The notes under the pieces were generated by a model. It did no database searches and had not been told where the DNA came from. It was given only the letters and a program-made list of their open reading frames with translations. 9,845 nucleotides of DNA from Gammaproteobacteria bacterium (GTDB lineage Bacteria > Pseudomonadota > Gammaproteobacteria > Eutrophobiales > Eutrophobiaceae), in contig JABHFC010000382.1 in the NCBI GenBank assembly GCA_018676275.1, positions 1 to 9,845 on the forward strand, written 5' to 3'. The position numbers and the translations under genes are program-made. This document shows positions 1 through 6,518 of the stretch, in pieces (positions within the stretch are counted from its first letter, which is position 1; each line of letters starts with the position of its first letter).

Positions 1-16
1 TTCCAAATGAGCGACG

Positions 17-39
17 AGCCCCGCCGAGCGGCGCTTTTT
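17..39 (+). terminator. Rho-independent terminator-like hairpin (upstream gene)
   Basis: AGC and GCC (17-19, 23-25) pair with GGC and GCT (30-35) around a GAGC loop, with a 3-nt bulge of C residues on the left arm. A run of T follows to position 39. It would end a + strand gene lying left of the window. The bulge makes the stem imperfect, so this is a moderate call. Confidence 0.4.
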
Positions 40-43
40 CAGG

Positions 44-71
44 CTCAACCCGAAGGGCTGGGACTCTTTTT
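44..71 (+). terminator. Second, tandem terminator-like hairpin
   Basis: Positions 44-51 pair with 55-62 around a GAA triloop, giving eight positions with one A-C mismatch and one G-T wobble. ACTC and then five T residues (67-71) follow. Lying directly behind the hairpin at 17-39, it looks like a back-up terminator for an off-window gene. Its T-run is also the start of the left arm of the inverted repeat at 67-145. Confidence 0.45.
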
Positions 72-145
72 GCCTTCAACTACATTATCAGTCGCTTATG
101 TAGAGTGACTACATTGCGCTTCTTCTGCCTTGCTGAAGGCAAAAA
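67..145. repeat. 12-bp perfect inverted repeat with a competing local hairpin
   Basis: TTTTTGCCTTCA at 67-78 is the exact reverse complement of TGAAGGCAAAAA at 134-145. The right arm can instead fold locally: TGCCTT (126-131) pairs with AAGGCA (136-141) around GCTG. TGCCTT therefore occurs twice, at 71-76 and 126-131, competing for one partner. The interior has a smaller inverted repeat, CTACAT (80-85) with ATGTAG (98-103), and ACTACATT appears twice (79-86, 108-115). The T/A runs lie outside the stem on the wrong side for a terminator on either strand. It could be a small non-autonomous element or an RNA fold; nothing decides. Confidence 0.4.
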
Positions 146-202
146 TAGCCACCAGCAGTGACGAAGATGAAAGATAAACAGACCCTAGACCGATATCATT
201 AA

Positions 203-208
203 TATAAT
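203..208 (+). promoter_or_regulatory. TATAAT -10 box of the yjcH-actP operon
   Basis: A perfect TATAAT lies 29 bases before the ATG at 238, so transcription would start near 215 with a short leader. No good -35 hexamer sits 16-19 bases upstream, which suggests activator dependence. Just upstream AGACC occurs twice, at 180-184 and 187-191, and could be part of an activator site. The GGGGA at 224-228, 9 bases before the ATG, is the likely ribosome binding site. Confidence 0.45.
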
Positions 209-237
209 AAAAATTACTTCAATGGGGACGTTCGACG

Positions 238-594
238 ATGGCTGTAGATAAAGACTCTGTTTTTTTGCGTGAACAGATGGAAAAAAATATCTGGTCAAAC
301 CAGAAGTTTCACTCGCTGGTCCGGCGACGCAATCGTTTTATGAGGACGTTGTTTGCACTAACTCTCGTACTGTTCTTCGGTTTCACATTACTGCTAATGT
401 TTATGCCTTCATTAATGGGTATTCCAATCTGGCCCGGTGCCACTACAAAAATTGGTATTCCTCTGGGTATGGGTGTTGTGTTCATCTCCTTTGTATTAAC
501 TGGTGTTTATGTTTATGTCACGAACCGCGTATTCGACCCGATGACAAAAGAAATTCTCGAAGAAGCACGGGAAGCAAGCAATGAAAAGGCTTAG
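238..594 (+). CDS. yjcH: DUF485 family inner-membrane protein (YjcH-like)
   Basis: This 118-residue protein has a basic cytoplasmic N-terminus (about 1-33, with a run of Arg at 29-36). Two hydrophobic segments follow, about 35-60 and 72-96, and then a charged C-terminal tail beginning at the NRVFDP sequence. That is the usual plan of DUF485 proteins, which are encoded directly before the acetate symporter actP, as in the E. coli acs-yjcH-actP operon. The exact function of the family is not established; a role as a small partner of the symporter is inferred from constant gene linkage. The start is supported by GGGGA nine bases upstream. The 3' end overlaps the start of actP by 14 bases, a sign of translational coupling. 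Family membership is secure, function is not. Confidence 0.9.
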   Translation: MAVDKDSVFLREQMEKNIWSNQKFHSLVRRRNRFMRTLFALTLVLFFGFTLLLMFMPSLMGIPIWPGATTKIGIPLGMGVVFISFVLTGVYVYVTNRVFDPMTKEILEEAREASNEKA

Positions 595-2230
595 TGTTAT
601 AGCTAGTAAAATACCGAAAATTGTTTTCTTTTTTTTAACAGCTCTAAGCCCGCTCGTCCACGCGCAAGACCAATCCGAGTTGTCATCCATAAATATCGCT
701 GCCGTTAGTATGTTTTTTCTGATTGTGCTTGGTACTCTGTTGATCACATGGTGGGCGGCTCGAAAGATCAAAAACCGTACCGATTATTATGCTGCCGGTA
801 GAGACATCAGTGGTCTGCAAAATGGACTGGCTATCGCAGGTGACTACATGTCCGCTGGTAGTTTCCTTGGCATGTCAGGCTTGGTTTATTTCACCGGCTA
901 TGATGGACTTGTATTTTGTATTGTTTCCGCGATGGGTATGCCAGTAATTCTGTTTTTGTTTGCAGAACGATTGCGTAACCTGGGTGAGTATACCTTTGTT
1001 GATGTCGTTTCATATCGACTCTCTCATACGCCCGTAAGAGTTTTCGCGTCCTGTTGTTCACTGGTAGTAGTTATTGTCTACCTTATTGGGCAAATGGTTG
1101 GCGCTGGTAAATTAATCCAGGTCTTGTTTGAAATCCCCTACCTCTATGCAATTACATTGATAGGCATATTGATGGGCGTTTACGTTGCCTTCGGCGGGAT
1201 GCTGGCAACTACCTGGGTGCAGATAGTCAAGGCTGTATTGATCCTTCTGGGTGTTTCCTATATGGCAATCGTAGTACTCGCTCTGTTTGATTTTAATTTT
1301 GAAACCCTGTTAACCAGGGTGATTGAAATTCACAAAGCAGGTGAATCGGTATTGTTACCGGGTGGTTTTTTTCATGATCCGATTTCAATTATTTCCTTTT
1401 GTTTATTAATTTTTGGTGTGGCGGGATTGCCTCATGTCCTGATGCGCTTTTTCACTGTTGCCGATGAACGCGAAGCACGTAAATCAATGTTCTATGCAAC
1501 AGGCTTCGTTGCCTACTTTTATGTCTTAATTTTTATAATCGGCATGGGAGCAATTGTTGTGCTCGCCGGAAACTCAATTTATTTTGATGAAACCGGACAC
1601 CTTATTGGTGGTGTAAATATGCCTGCGATTCATCTTGCCCATGCATTGGGTGGCGACTATTTTCTTGGTTTCATCTCTGCGGTAGCATTTGCCACTATAC
1701 TTGCGGTTGTTGCCGGATTAACAATATCCGCGGCCTCTTCGGTATCACATGATCTTTACGCAAATGTTATATGTAAGGGAGAAGCATCAGAAAAAACGGA
1801 ATTACTCATATCAAGAATCACTGTGATAGCGGTCGGTGTTATTGCCGTAATTTTAGGCACACTATTTCAATATGAAAATATTGCTTTCCTGAACAGCTTC
1901 GCCATTAGTATTGCCGCCAGTACAAGTTTTCCATTGTTGGTGATGGCCATATTCTGGCAAGGCTTGACGACACGGGGAGTGGTAATTGGTGGAATTCTTT
2001 CTCTTATACTGACGCTAGCCTTATTGATCACGAGTCCTGCCGTGTGGGTGAATATTTTTTCTTATGAAACAGCACTATTTCCCTACGCTTTTCCGACCTT
2101 GTTTACATTGCCTTTTGCATTTTTTATCATCTGGCTTTTTTCTGTTACGGACAAGTCTTCACAAGCGGAACTGGAACGGGCAGCATTCAAAAGTCAATTC
2201 ATACGATCTGAAACAGGGCTGGGCGCGTAG
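581..2230 (+). CDS. actP: Cation/acetate symporter ActP (SSS family)
   Basis: The gene encodes a 549-residue sodium:solute symporter, the same length as E. coli ActP as I recall it, which takes up acetate and some other short carboxylates. The N-terminus looks like a cleavable signal (hydrophobic 14-27, likely cut after VHA at 28), as expected for ActP. Blocks typical of ActP are present: AIAGDYMSAGSFLG (84-97), a GYDG turn at 106-109, AERLRNLGEYTF (128-139), FGGMLATTWVQ (204-214), GLPHVLMRFFTV (282-293) and the segment with SAASSVSHDLYANV (383-396), near the region that forms the sodium site in SSS transporters. About 13 membrane helices are expected. A weak GGGA at 569-572 precedes the ATG, which lies inside the end of yjcH in another frame. 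Acetate is the best guess at substrate; a different monocarboxylate is possible. No acs gene is visible in the window. Confidence 0.93.
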   Translation: MKRLSVIASKIPKIVFFFLTALSPLVHAQDQSELSSINIAAVSMFFLIVLGTLLITWWAARKIKNRTDYYAAGRDISGLQNGLAIAGDYMSAGSFLGMSGLVYFTGYDGLVFCIVSAMGMPVILFLFAERLRNLGEYTFVDVVSYRLSHTPVRVFASCCSLVVVIVYLIGQMVGAGKLIQVLFEIPYLYAITLIGILMGVYVAFGGMLATTWVQIVKAVLILLGVSYMAIVVLALFDFNFETLLTRVIEIHKAGESVLLPGGFFHDPISIISFCLLIFGVAGLPHVLMRFFTVADEREARKSMFYATGFVAYFYVLIFIIGMGAIVVLAGNSIYFDETGHLIGGVNMPAIHLAHALGGDYFLGFISAVAFATILAVVAGLTISAASSVSHDLYANVICKGEASEKTELLISRITVIAVGVIAVILGTLFQYENIAFLNSFAISIAASTSFPLLVMAIFWQGLTTRGVVIGGILSLILTLALLITSPAVWVNIFSYETALFPYAFPTLFTLPFAFFIIWLFSVTDKSSQAELERAAFKSQFIRSETGLGA

Positions 2231-2243
2231 CTTGCTACTACGC
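2225..2243 (+). other. Small hairpin over the actP stop codon
   Basis: GCGTAG (2225-2230, including the TAG stop) pairs exactly with CTACGC (2238-2243) across a 7-nt loop. No T-run follows, so it is not a standard terminator. The 91-bp gap between the convergent genes (2231-2321) holds only this and a GATGC/GCATC mini-palindrome near 2285-2295. No clear terminator is visible for either operon here. Confidence 0.25.
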
Positions 2244-2321
2244 ATTAACTAAATCGAAGGTGCGCGAAGCCTTGCCAGATACTTGATGCAGCATCCAGAG
2301 TAAAGGCAATAAATAACCTTT

Positions 2322-3329
2322 CTAATTATTAGCTTTGCTCTCGGCAACAAGACAGAGAATTTCAAACATCATTTGTTTACCAACCTGGGCAGTGTTGGAT
2401 GTCGCATCGTAGGCGGGGGCTACTTCTACCAGGTCGCCGCCGACGAAATTTAATCCGCGTAGACCACGTAAAAGCTGTATTGCATCAGCAGTACTGAGGC
2501 CACCTACTTCCGGGGTACCTGTGCCAGGTGCGTACACCGGATCTAACCCATCTACATCAAAAGTAATATAGGTAGGACCATCACCCAGTACTTCGCGTGT
2601 TTTCGCAATAACTTCTTTAACGCCCATCTCATGAAAATCCTGCACCGGAATCACTGTCATACCGGACTCGTAGGAGAATTCCCAGAACACTTCCGCTGAG
2701 CCCCTGATACCAATCTGTACACAACGTTCAGGATCCAGTACACCAGCGAGTACGGCATTACGAAATGGACCTCCGTGATGAAATTTGTGGTCTTCCGCAG
2801 CGCCCATGGTGTCGCAGTGGGCATCAATATGGATCATACCAATAGCTTGCTCTCTACCTACCGCTTTCATAATCGGGTAAGTCACAGAGTGATCACCCCC
2901 TGCCGATACCGGCACCACACCTGCATCAATCACTTTGTGATAGTACTCTTCGATGGTTTTAATGCCTTCTTCCAGAGAAAAGCCATGCAGCGGAGCAACA
3001 TCACCGACATCGGCAACATTACACAGATTGAAAGGACTGATACGAGTTTGATGATTGAAAGGGCCGACCGACATAGACATGTCGCGTATGGCACGTGGAC
3101 CAAAGCGTGCCCCGGTTCGGTGAAATACACCGCTATCGAAGGGAATACCGATGAGGGCGATATCCAGTCCTTTCAAGCTTTCCTGGAAAGGTGCGTCTAG
3201 TAATGTTGCCAGTCCACTCGCCATATCGTCGGCATTGAGCATCGCCTTTTTGTGCTCAGGATCGTCTACATCATGATATTGCTTGTTGGAATATTTTTTT
3301 CGAAGTGCTTCCAGTTTTTTTTTGTCCAC
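2322..3329 (-). CDS. Ureohydrolase A (agmatinase/guanidino-acid hydrolase family)
   Basis: This 335-residue enzyme belongs to the arginase/agmatinase family, two-metal (Mn or Ni) hydrolases that split a guanidino group into urea plus an amine. All family signatures are intact: the GxRxGPxxIR loop (73-82), GGDHS (144-148), DAHCD (169-173), HHGGPFR (184-190, with the proton-shuttle His at 185), FDVDGLDP (257-264), the APGTGTPE substrate loop (267-274) and Glu302. Predicted metal ligands are His147, Asp169, His171, Asp173, Asp258 and Asp260. The start is GTG, chosen because GGAG (complement of 3336-3339) lies six bases upstream. A run of nine A follows at codons 3-5. It is the last gene of the - strand operon behind MFS A. 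The substrate is undecided: agmatine, guanidinobutyrate, guanidinopropionate and guanidine are handled by close relatives. The whole-length match and shared LDPERC-QIGIRG block mark it as a paralogue of the gene at 7715-8794. Confidence 0.9.
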   Translation of the reverse strand: MDKKKLEALRKKYSNKQYHDVDDPEHKKAMLNADDMASGLATLLDAPFQESLKGLDIALIGIPFDSGVFHRTGARFGPRAIRDMSMSVGPFNHQTRISPFNLCNVADVGDVAPLHGFSLEEGIKTIEEYYHKVIDAGVVPVSAGGDHSVTYPIMKAVGREQAIGMIHIDAHCDTMGAAEDHKFHHGGPFRNAVLAGVLDPERCVQIGIRGSAEVFWEFSYESGMTVIPVQDFHEMGVKEVIAKTREVLGDGPTYITFDVDGLDPVYAPGTGTPEVGGLSTADAIQLLRGLRGLNFVGGDLVEVAPAYDATSNTAQVGKQMMFEILCLVAESKANN

Positions 3330-3364
3330 GGTGTTCTCCAGAATAGCGAGTTAATAGAGTTGGT

Positions 3365-4495
3365 TTAGTTAGTATTTTTCGTAAAGCGATTTACCCGCAG
3401 GAAGATAAATACAGCAGGAATAGTAGCGATTATCTGCAGCCAGGCCACACCCTGGTAGCCGGTGCTTTCTATCAACAGGGCACCTATAATCGGGCCGAAG
3501 GCGGTGCTCATAGTAAACACTCCACCAGCGGCGGCGGCCCACCTGCCTTGCTTGTCGATATTGGCAGCAAGGGTAAGCATCAGTGGAATCATTATGATGA
3601 ATAATACGGCTTCGCAAAAAGCAGTTACACCCAGAACATTTATATTGTCTGTCCAGATTGCTACGCAGATGATCAGCGCATGTAAACCGGAAGTCACTGT
3701 CAATGCCGCTATCACACCGAGACGCTTTGAAAGGGGGGCTGCACTTAGGCCGCCAATAATACCGGCAATCTGGGCGATGGCGATAATCCAGCCCGTTTGC
3801 GCTGCATTTGCACCGATAAGTAATGCAAGCTGCCCGAGGAAGGCATAGTAGGCCATCATACTGATGCCGATCAGCATAATGCCCAGTAACAGGAGACAAC
3901 CAATGCCAATGCTACCAGCGGGTATGGCGATCGGTATCGATTCTCCGCCATGCCTTGGAACGAACCAGAGTAGTGGTAGGATAAGGGCAATGGCAATGGC
4001 CAGGTAGCGGAAAACGATATCAAAGCTGATCAGATCATTGGTTTCGGTAATAACTACTGCCAGTATCGCAGTGACCGTATAAGCGGCAGCCCATGCCAGA
4101 CCATAAAGCAATGTCGGTGAACGAGCCTGTGCAATGGCCGCATTTACCGTGGCGACTAAGCATCCCCCACCAAAGGCCGCCAGTGCTCGCCATAAGTAGA
4201 GTTCCGTCAATTCAGTACTCAGAGATGAGAGCACGTGCCCCAGTATCAATATAAGCGCACCTGTTATCGCCAGTTTATGATGGGATATTCTCGCCATCAT
4301 CGGTGCGAGAAGCATGCTGGTGATACCGATTAGCAGTAGTTCAATCGTAATGAGTGTACCTGCTTCAATCTCACCGACGCTCAGGCCAACTATTAAGCCG
4401 CCGATAATTAATGGAGAAAGAACAGGTGTGGCAATCGCGCCTATTTGCGCGGCACATGTGCCGATGATGTCGCGGAGAGGATCGCGTGCGGTCAT
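3365..4495 (-). CDS. MFS transporter A
   Basis: This 376-residue, almost wholly hydrophobic protein has about 12 predicted membrane segments and a short charged tail, the size and shape of a small major facilitator superfamily permease. Short basic loops sit where MFS motif A and its half-repeat are expected (ARISHHK near 68-74, SKRLG in the second half). The central loop (about 180-190, PRHGGES) is short. It lies between the DUF1989 gene (38-bp gap) and ureohydrolase A (35-bp gap), so it probably imports the ureohydrolase substrate or exports a product; direction and substrate are inferred only. An in-frame TAA immediately precedes the ATG and there is no clear Shine-Dalgarno, so it may rely on coupling to the upstream gene. 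Its layout resembles MFS B at 6519-7691 (LVGEIEAG here, AVSESQAG there), which points to a distant paralogue pair. Confidence 0.85.
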   Translation of the reverse strand: MTARDPLRDIIGTCAAQIGAIATPVLSPLIIGGLIVGLSVGEIEAGTLITIELLLIGITSMLLAPMMARISHHKLAITGALILILGHVLSSLSTELTELYLWRALAAFGGGCLVATVNAAIAQARSPTLLYGLAWAAAYTVTAILAVVITETNDLISFDIVFRYLAIAIALILPLLWFVPRHGGESIPIAIPAGSIGIGCLLLLGIMLIGISMMAYYAFLGQLALLIGANAAQTGWIIAIAQIAGIIGGLSAAPLSKRLGVIAALTVTSGLHALIICVAIWTDNINVLGVTAFCEAVLFIIMIPLMLTLAANIDKQGRWAAAAGGVFTMSTAFGPIIGALLIESTGYQGVAWLQIIATIPAVFIFLRVNRFTKNTN

Positions 4496-4533
4496 TTATT
4501 TAAGCATCGATAATAACGATCAATCAGGCAGAC

Positions 4534-5139
4534 TTAAACTTTCTGGATGCGAAGCGGTGTGGACTTGCCACCGAGGGCGTCAATACCTTCAACTGGTAAA
4601 TCTACAGAGCAGGCGGTGATAACGATAATCACATCCATCTCGGCTCTGAACTCAACATAATCACCCGCTTTACTTAAAGTTTTTCCTACTTCAAAGTCAC
4701 CATTGGCTTTTGGCACAGTATTTTGAAACAGGTTAAAGGGATCTGGTGGAGGTTCGATAGTTATATCGAGCTCGCCAATCGCTTTGTAAAAATTGTCTCT
4801 GCAGTTAGGATGCGATGCGTCTCCACCGAGGTCTATATAGAAACCCGGGTCACAGGGAGCGAAAGACATATCGTGCGGTCCAGGTGAAGTGTCATTCAGA
4901 AAGGTCAGCATCGGTCGGCGGCGATTGCTGTAAATATAATCACCTGGTTTCGCAACCGTGCGAAAGATTACTTGTTTTGTCAGTGCCGGGCTAAAAAACT
5001 CACTGTTATCTTCAGCGGATATGACAAACATATCTGCAATCTGACAACCTTCCATATCGATAACACGAAACGTGTTGTTTTTTTCAAGACGTGTTGCGCG
5101 GCCTTCATACCCGGGGATATCAATAGTGGTATTTGTCAT
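4534..5139 (-). CDS. DUF1989 (urea carboxylase-associated family) protein
   Basis: This 201-residue protein is recognised as DUF1989 by its conserved polar blocks: SPGPHD (85-90), CDPGFY (96-101), HPNCRDN (110-116), PFNLFQN (134-140) and CSVDLP (177-182). The His and Cys residues (His89, Cys96, His110, Cys113, Cys177) are candidates for metal binding. DUF1989 proteins accompany urea carboxylase. In guanidine-degrading bacteria two of them (CgdA and CgdB) form carboxyguanidine deiminase, which works between a guanidine carboxylase and allophanate hydrolase. Neither partner enzyme is seen here; instead the neighbour is a ureohydrolase, so the reaction is uncertain. It is the first gene of the - strand operon and divergent from the AraC regulator. 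A TAAGG-like sequence lies very close (2 nt) to the ATG. No signal peptide: cytoplasmic. Family call is firm, function open. Confidence 0.87.
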   Translation of the reverse strand: MTNTTIDIPGYEGRATRLEKNNTFRVIDMEGCQIADMFVISAEDNSEFFSPALTKQVIFRTVAKPGDYIYSNRRRPMLTFLNDTSPGPHDMSFAPCDPGFYIDLGGDASHPNCRDNFYKAIGELDITIEPPPDPFNLFQNTVPKANGDFEVGKTLSKAGDYVEFRAEMDVIIVITACSVDLPVEGIDALGGKSTPLRIQKV

Positions 5140-5362
5140 AACCTTAATCTGTATTTACCTGAGTTCTATGTTAATAGAATAACTGGGAAGGAGTACAAAT
5201 ATTTTTCCAACTGCCGGGACTAAAATAACGATGAATCACAGAATTAGTTTTCTGAAAGACTGCGAGTTAAATTTGCGAGTATATGATGTCTCTATTTTGA
5301 GATTTAATGCTTACGAATGTAATTCGGTATGACTATTCGACATTATCTGGGGTATTCTTTAG
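5140..5362. promoter_or_regulatory. Divergent control region between DUF1989 operon and AraC gene
   Basis: This AT-rich 223-bp region must hold promoters for both directions. It contains TGCGAGT twice (5261-5267 and 5274-5280, 13 bases start to start), directly beside a TATGAT at 5282-5287 that could be a -10 for the araC-type gene. It also contains CGAAT-GTA-ATTCG (5314-5326), a perfect dyad, with ATTCG again at 5335-5339, also 13 bases from its copy at 5322. GGGG at 5349-5352 is the likely ribosome site for the AraC gene. Direct repeats beside a promoter lacking a good -35 fit AraC-type activation or autoregulation. Which repeat is the operator is inference. Confidence 0.5.
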
Positions 5363-6412
5363 ATGATGGAGACTTATATCAACAGTGCAGTAAAACCGCG
5401 ATTCAATCTGGAGATACCACTTGAACCGGTTATTTATTCAAGAATGTTTCTTGAGATACTGGCTGAAGAAGGTGTTGAACCGGTTAAACTTCTAACAGGT
5501 ACTGGTCTAAGCGTAGCTGACCTGGCCGATCCAGCCAATCTAATCACTGTGACTCAACAGGTTCGTATCTATGCCAATATTGCAAAATTTTCAGAACGTT
5601 CAATTGTAGGGCTTTTGCAGGGGCAGCGCATAATGCCTCATCATCATGGTGTGTGGGGATACGCCATGCAGACAGCTGCAAACCTGGGTCAGGCAATACG
5701 TATTTTCAATCAATATTTTGATGTGGCTGGTCCGATTGCCAGACAAATATTGCAAATTGACAGCAAGTTAGCGAGATGGCAATCATTGGATGTATTACCG
5801 ATTGAACCGGCTCGCAGGGTGGGGATTGAAGAGATGCTGAGCGGTAATTTCAATCTGTGTAAGCAACTGACTGCGGGCAAGTTCAAACTTAAAACACTGC
5901 GCTTAGACTATCCAGCCCCAAATGGAAAGGAGCATTACGAAGAGTTGTTCCAGTGCCCGGTGTTGTTTGATCAGAACATTATTGAGATGAGTTTCGATGC
6001 TTCTCTGTTGAATTTGAAACTGAAGAACGCCGATCCCGAATCTCAGCGGATTTGCGAACAGCGTTGCCGCGAACTTTTGGATCGCCTTGGACGGGGTGTA
6101 GATATTGTTGATCGAGTTCGCAGGATCGTCTATGAAAACCCTTGTGATCGACGCGATGTCGATTCAGTCGCTTCGACTCTTTGTATGAGTGCGCGGACCC
6201 TACGACGTCATTTACAACTGGCGAATACTTCATTTCGAAAAGTATTGAATGAAGTACAGGAAGCACTGGCAATTGATTATTTAAGTAGCACCGATCTCTC
6301 AGTGGATGAAATTGCCTTTTTGCTGGGATATTCGGATACGTCGAATTTTCGTCATGCCTTTAAGCAATGGACCGATCTAACGCCATCCAGTTATCGCAAG
6401 TTACACAAATAA
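5363..6412 (+). CDS. AraC family transcriptional regulator (OruR-like)
   Basis: This 349-residue regulator has a C-terminal double helix-turn-helix. The first helix pair is about 265-284 (VASTLCMSARTLRRHL). The second is about 313-336 (SVDEIAFLLGYSDTSNFRHAFKQW), followed by the typical TPSSYRK end. The N-terminal 20-205 matches the effector-binding domain found in the OruR/arabinose-binding-like class, including the HHHGVWGYAMQTA stretch at 93-105. Relatives respond to amino acids and related small molecules. It is divergent from the DUF1989 operon and upstream of MFS B, so it is the obvious regulator of both arms, most likely as a substrate-dependent activator. Two ATG codons lie in tandem (5363 and 5366); the first is used, with GGGG ten bases upstream. 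No terminator is seen after the stop, only a TTGGCCAA palindrome at 6416-6423. Confidence 0.92.
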   Translation: MMETYINSAVKPRFNLEIPLEPVIYSRMFLEILAEEGVEPVKLLTGTGLSVADLADPANLITVTQQVRIYANIAKFSERSIVGLLQGQRIMPHHHGVWGYAMQTAANLGQAIRIFNQYFDVAGPIARQILQIDSKLARWQSLDVLPIEPARRVGIEEMLSGNFNLCKQLTAGKFKLKTLRLDYPAPNGKEHYEELFQCPVLFDQNIIEMSFDASLLNLKLKNADPESQRICEQRCRELLDRLGRGVDIVDRVRRIVYENPCDRRDVDSVASTLCMSARTLRRHLQLANTSFRKVLNEVQEALAIDYLSSTDLSVDEIAFLLGYSDTSNFRHAFKQWTDLTPSSYRKLHK

Positions 6413-6476
6413 ATTTTGGCCAACTTCCACATATAAACCTGTCATTTTTCACATCTTTTCCGTGCTGGAATCCTGT

Positions 6477-6493
6477 TATATTCACTAGTGAAT
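6477..6493 (+). promoter_or_regulatory. Promoter with overlapping 14-bp palindrome before MFS B
   Basis: TATATT at 6477-6482 is a plausible -10 box for the MFS B operon, with no good -35 hexamer at the proper distance. The perfect palindrome ATTCACTAGTGAAT covers 6480-6493, overlapping the -10 and the expected start of transcription. A palindrome there fits a repressor site; it is not the direct-repeat form usual for AraC proteins, so a second regulator is possible. Confidence 0.4.
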
Positions 6494-6518
6494 GTCCTGA
6501 GCTATCACGATAAAGATA

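Noticed and set aside
17..145. CRISPR array or integron attC site
   Set aside because: The direct repeats are too short and too few for CRISPR, and no attC core sites or integrase are visible.
581..2230. Symporter as the dedicated guanidino-substrate carrier of the locus
   Set aside because: Its motifs, its length and the preceding yjcH all point to the ActP acetate group, and it lies in a separate convergent operon. A functional link is possible but not supported.
2775..3200. Open frame of 141 codons on the + strand
   Set aside because: It is antisense to the metal-site region of ureohydrolase A and has no recognisable domain.
5140..5362. Guanidine riboswitch (ykkC types I-III) in the divergent region or before MFS B
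   Set aside because: Looked for because of the guanidino theme. I saw neither the paired ACGR-loop hairpins of type II nor the conserved core of type I here, at 6413-6518 or at 1-237. A covariance-model search would settle it.
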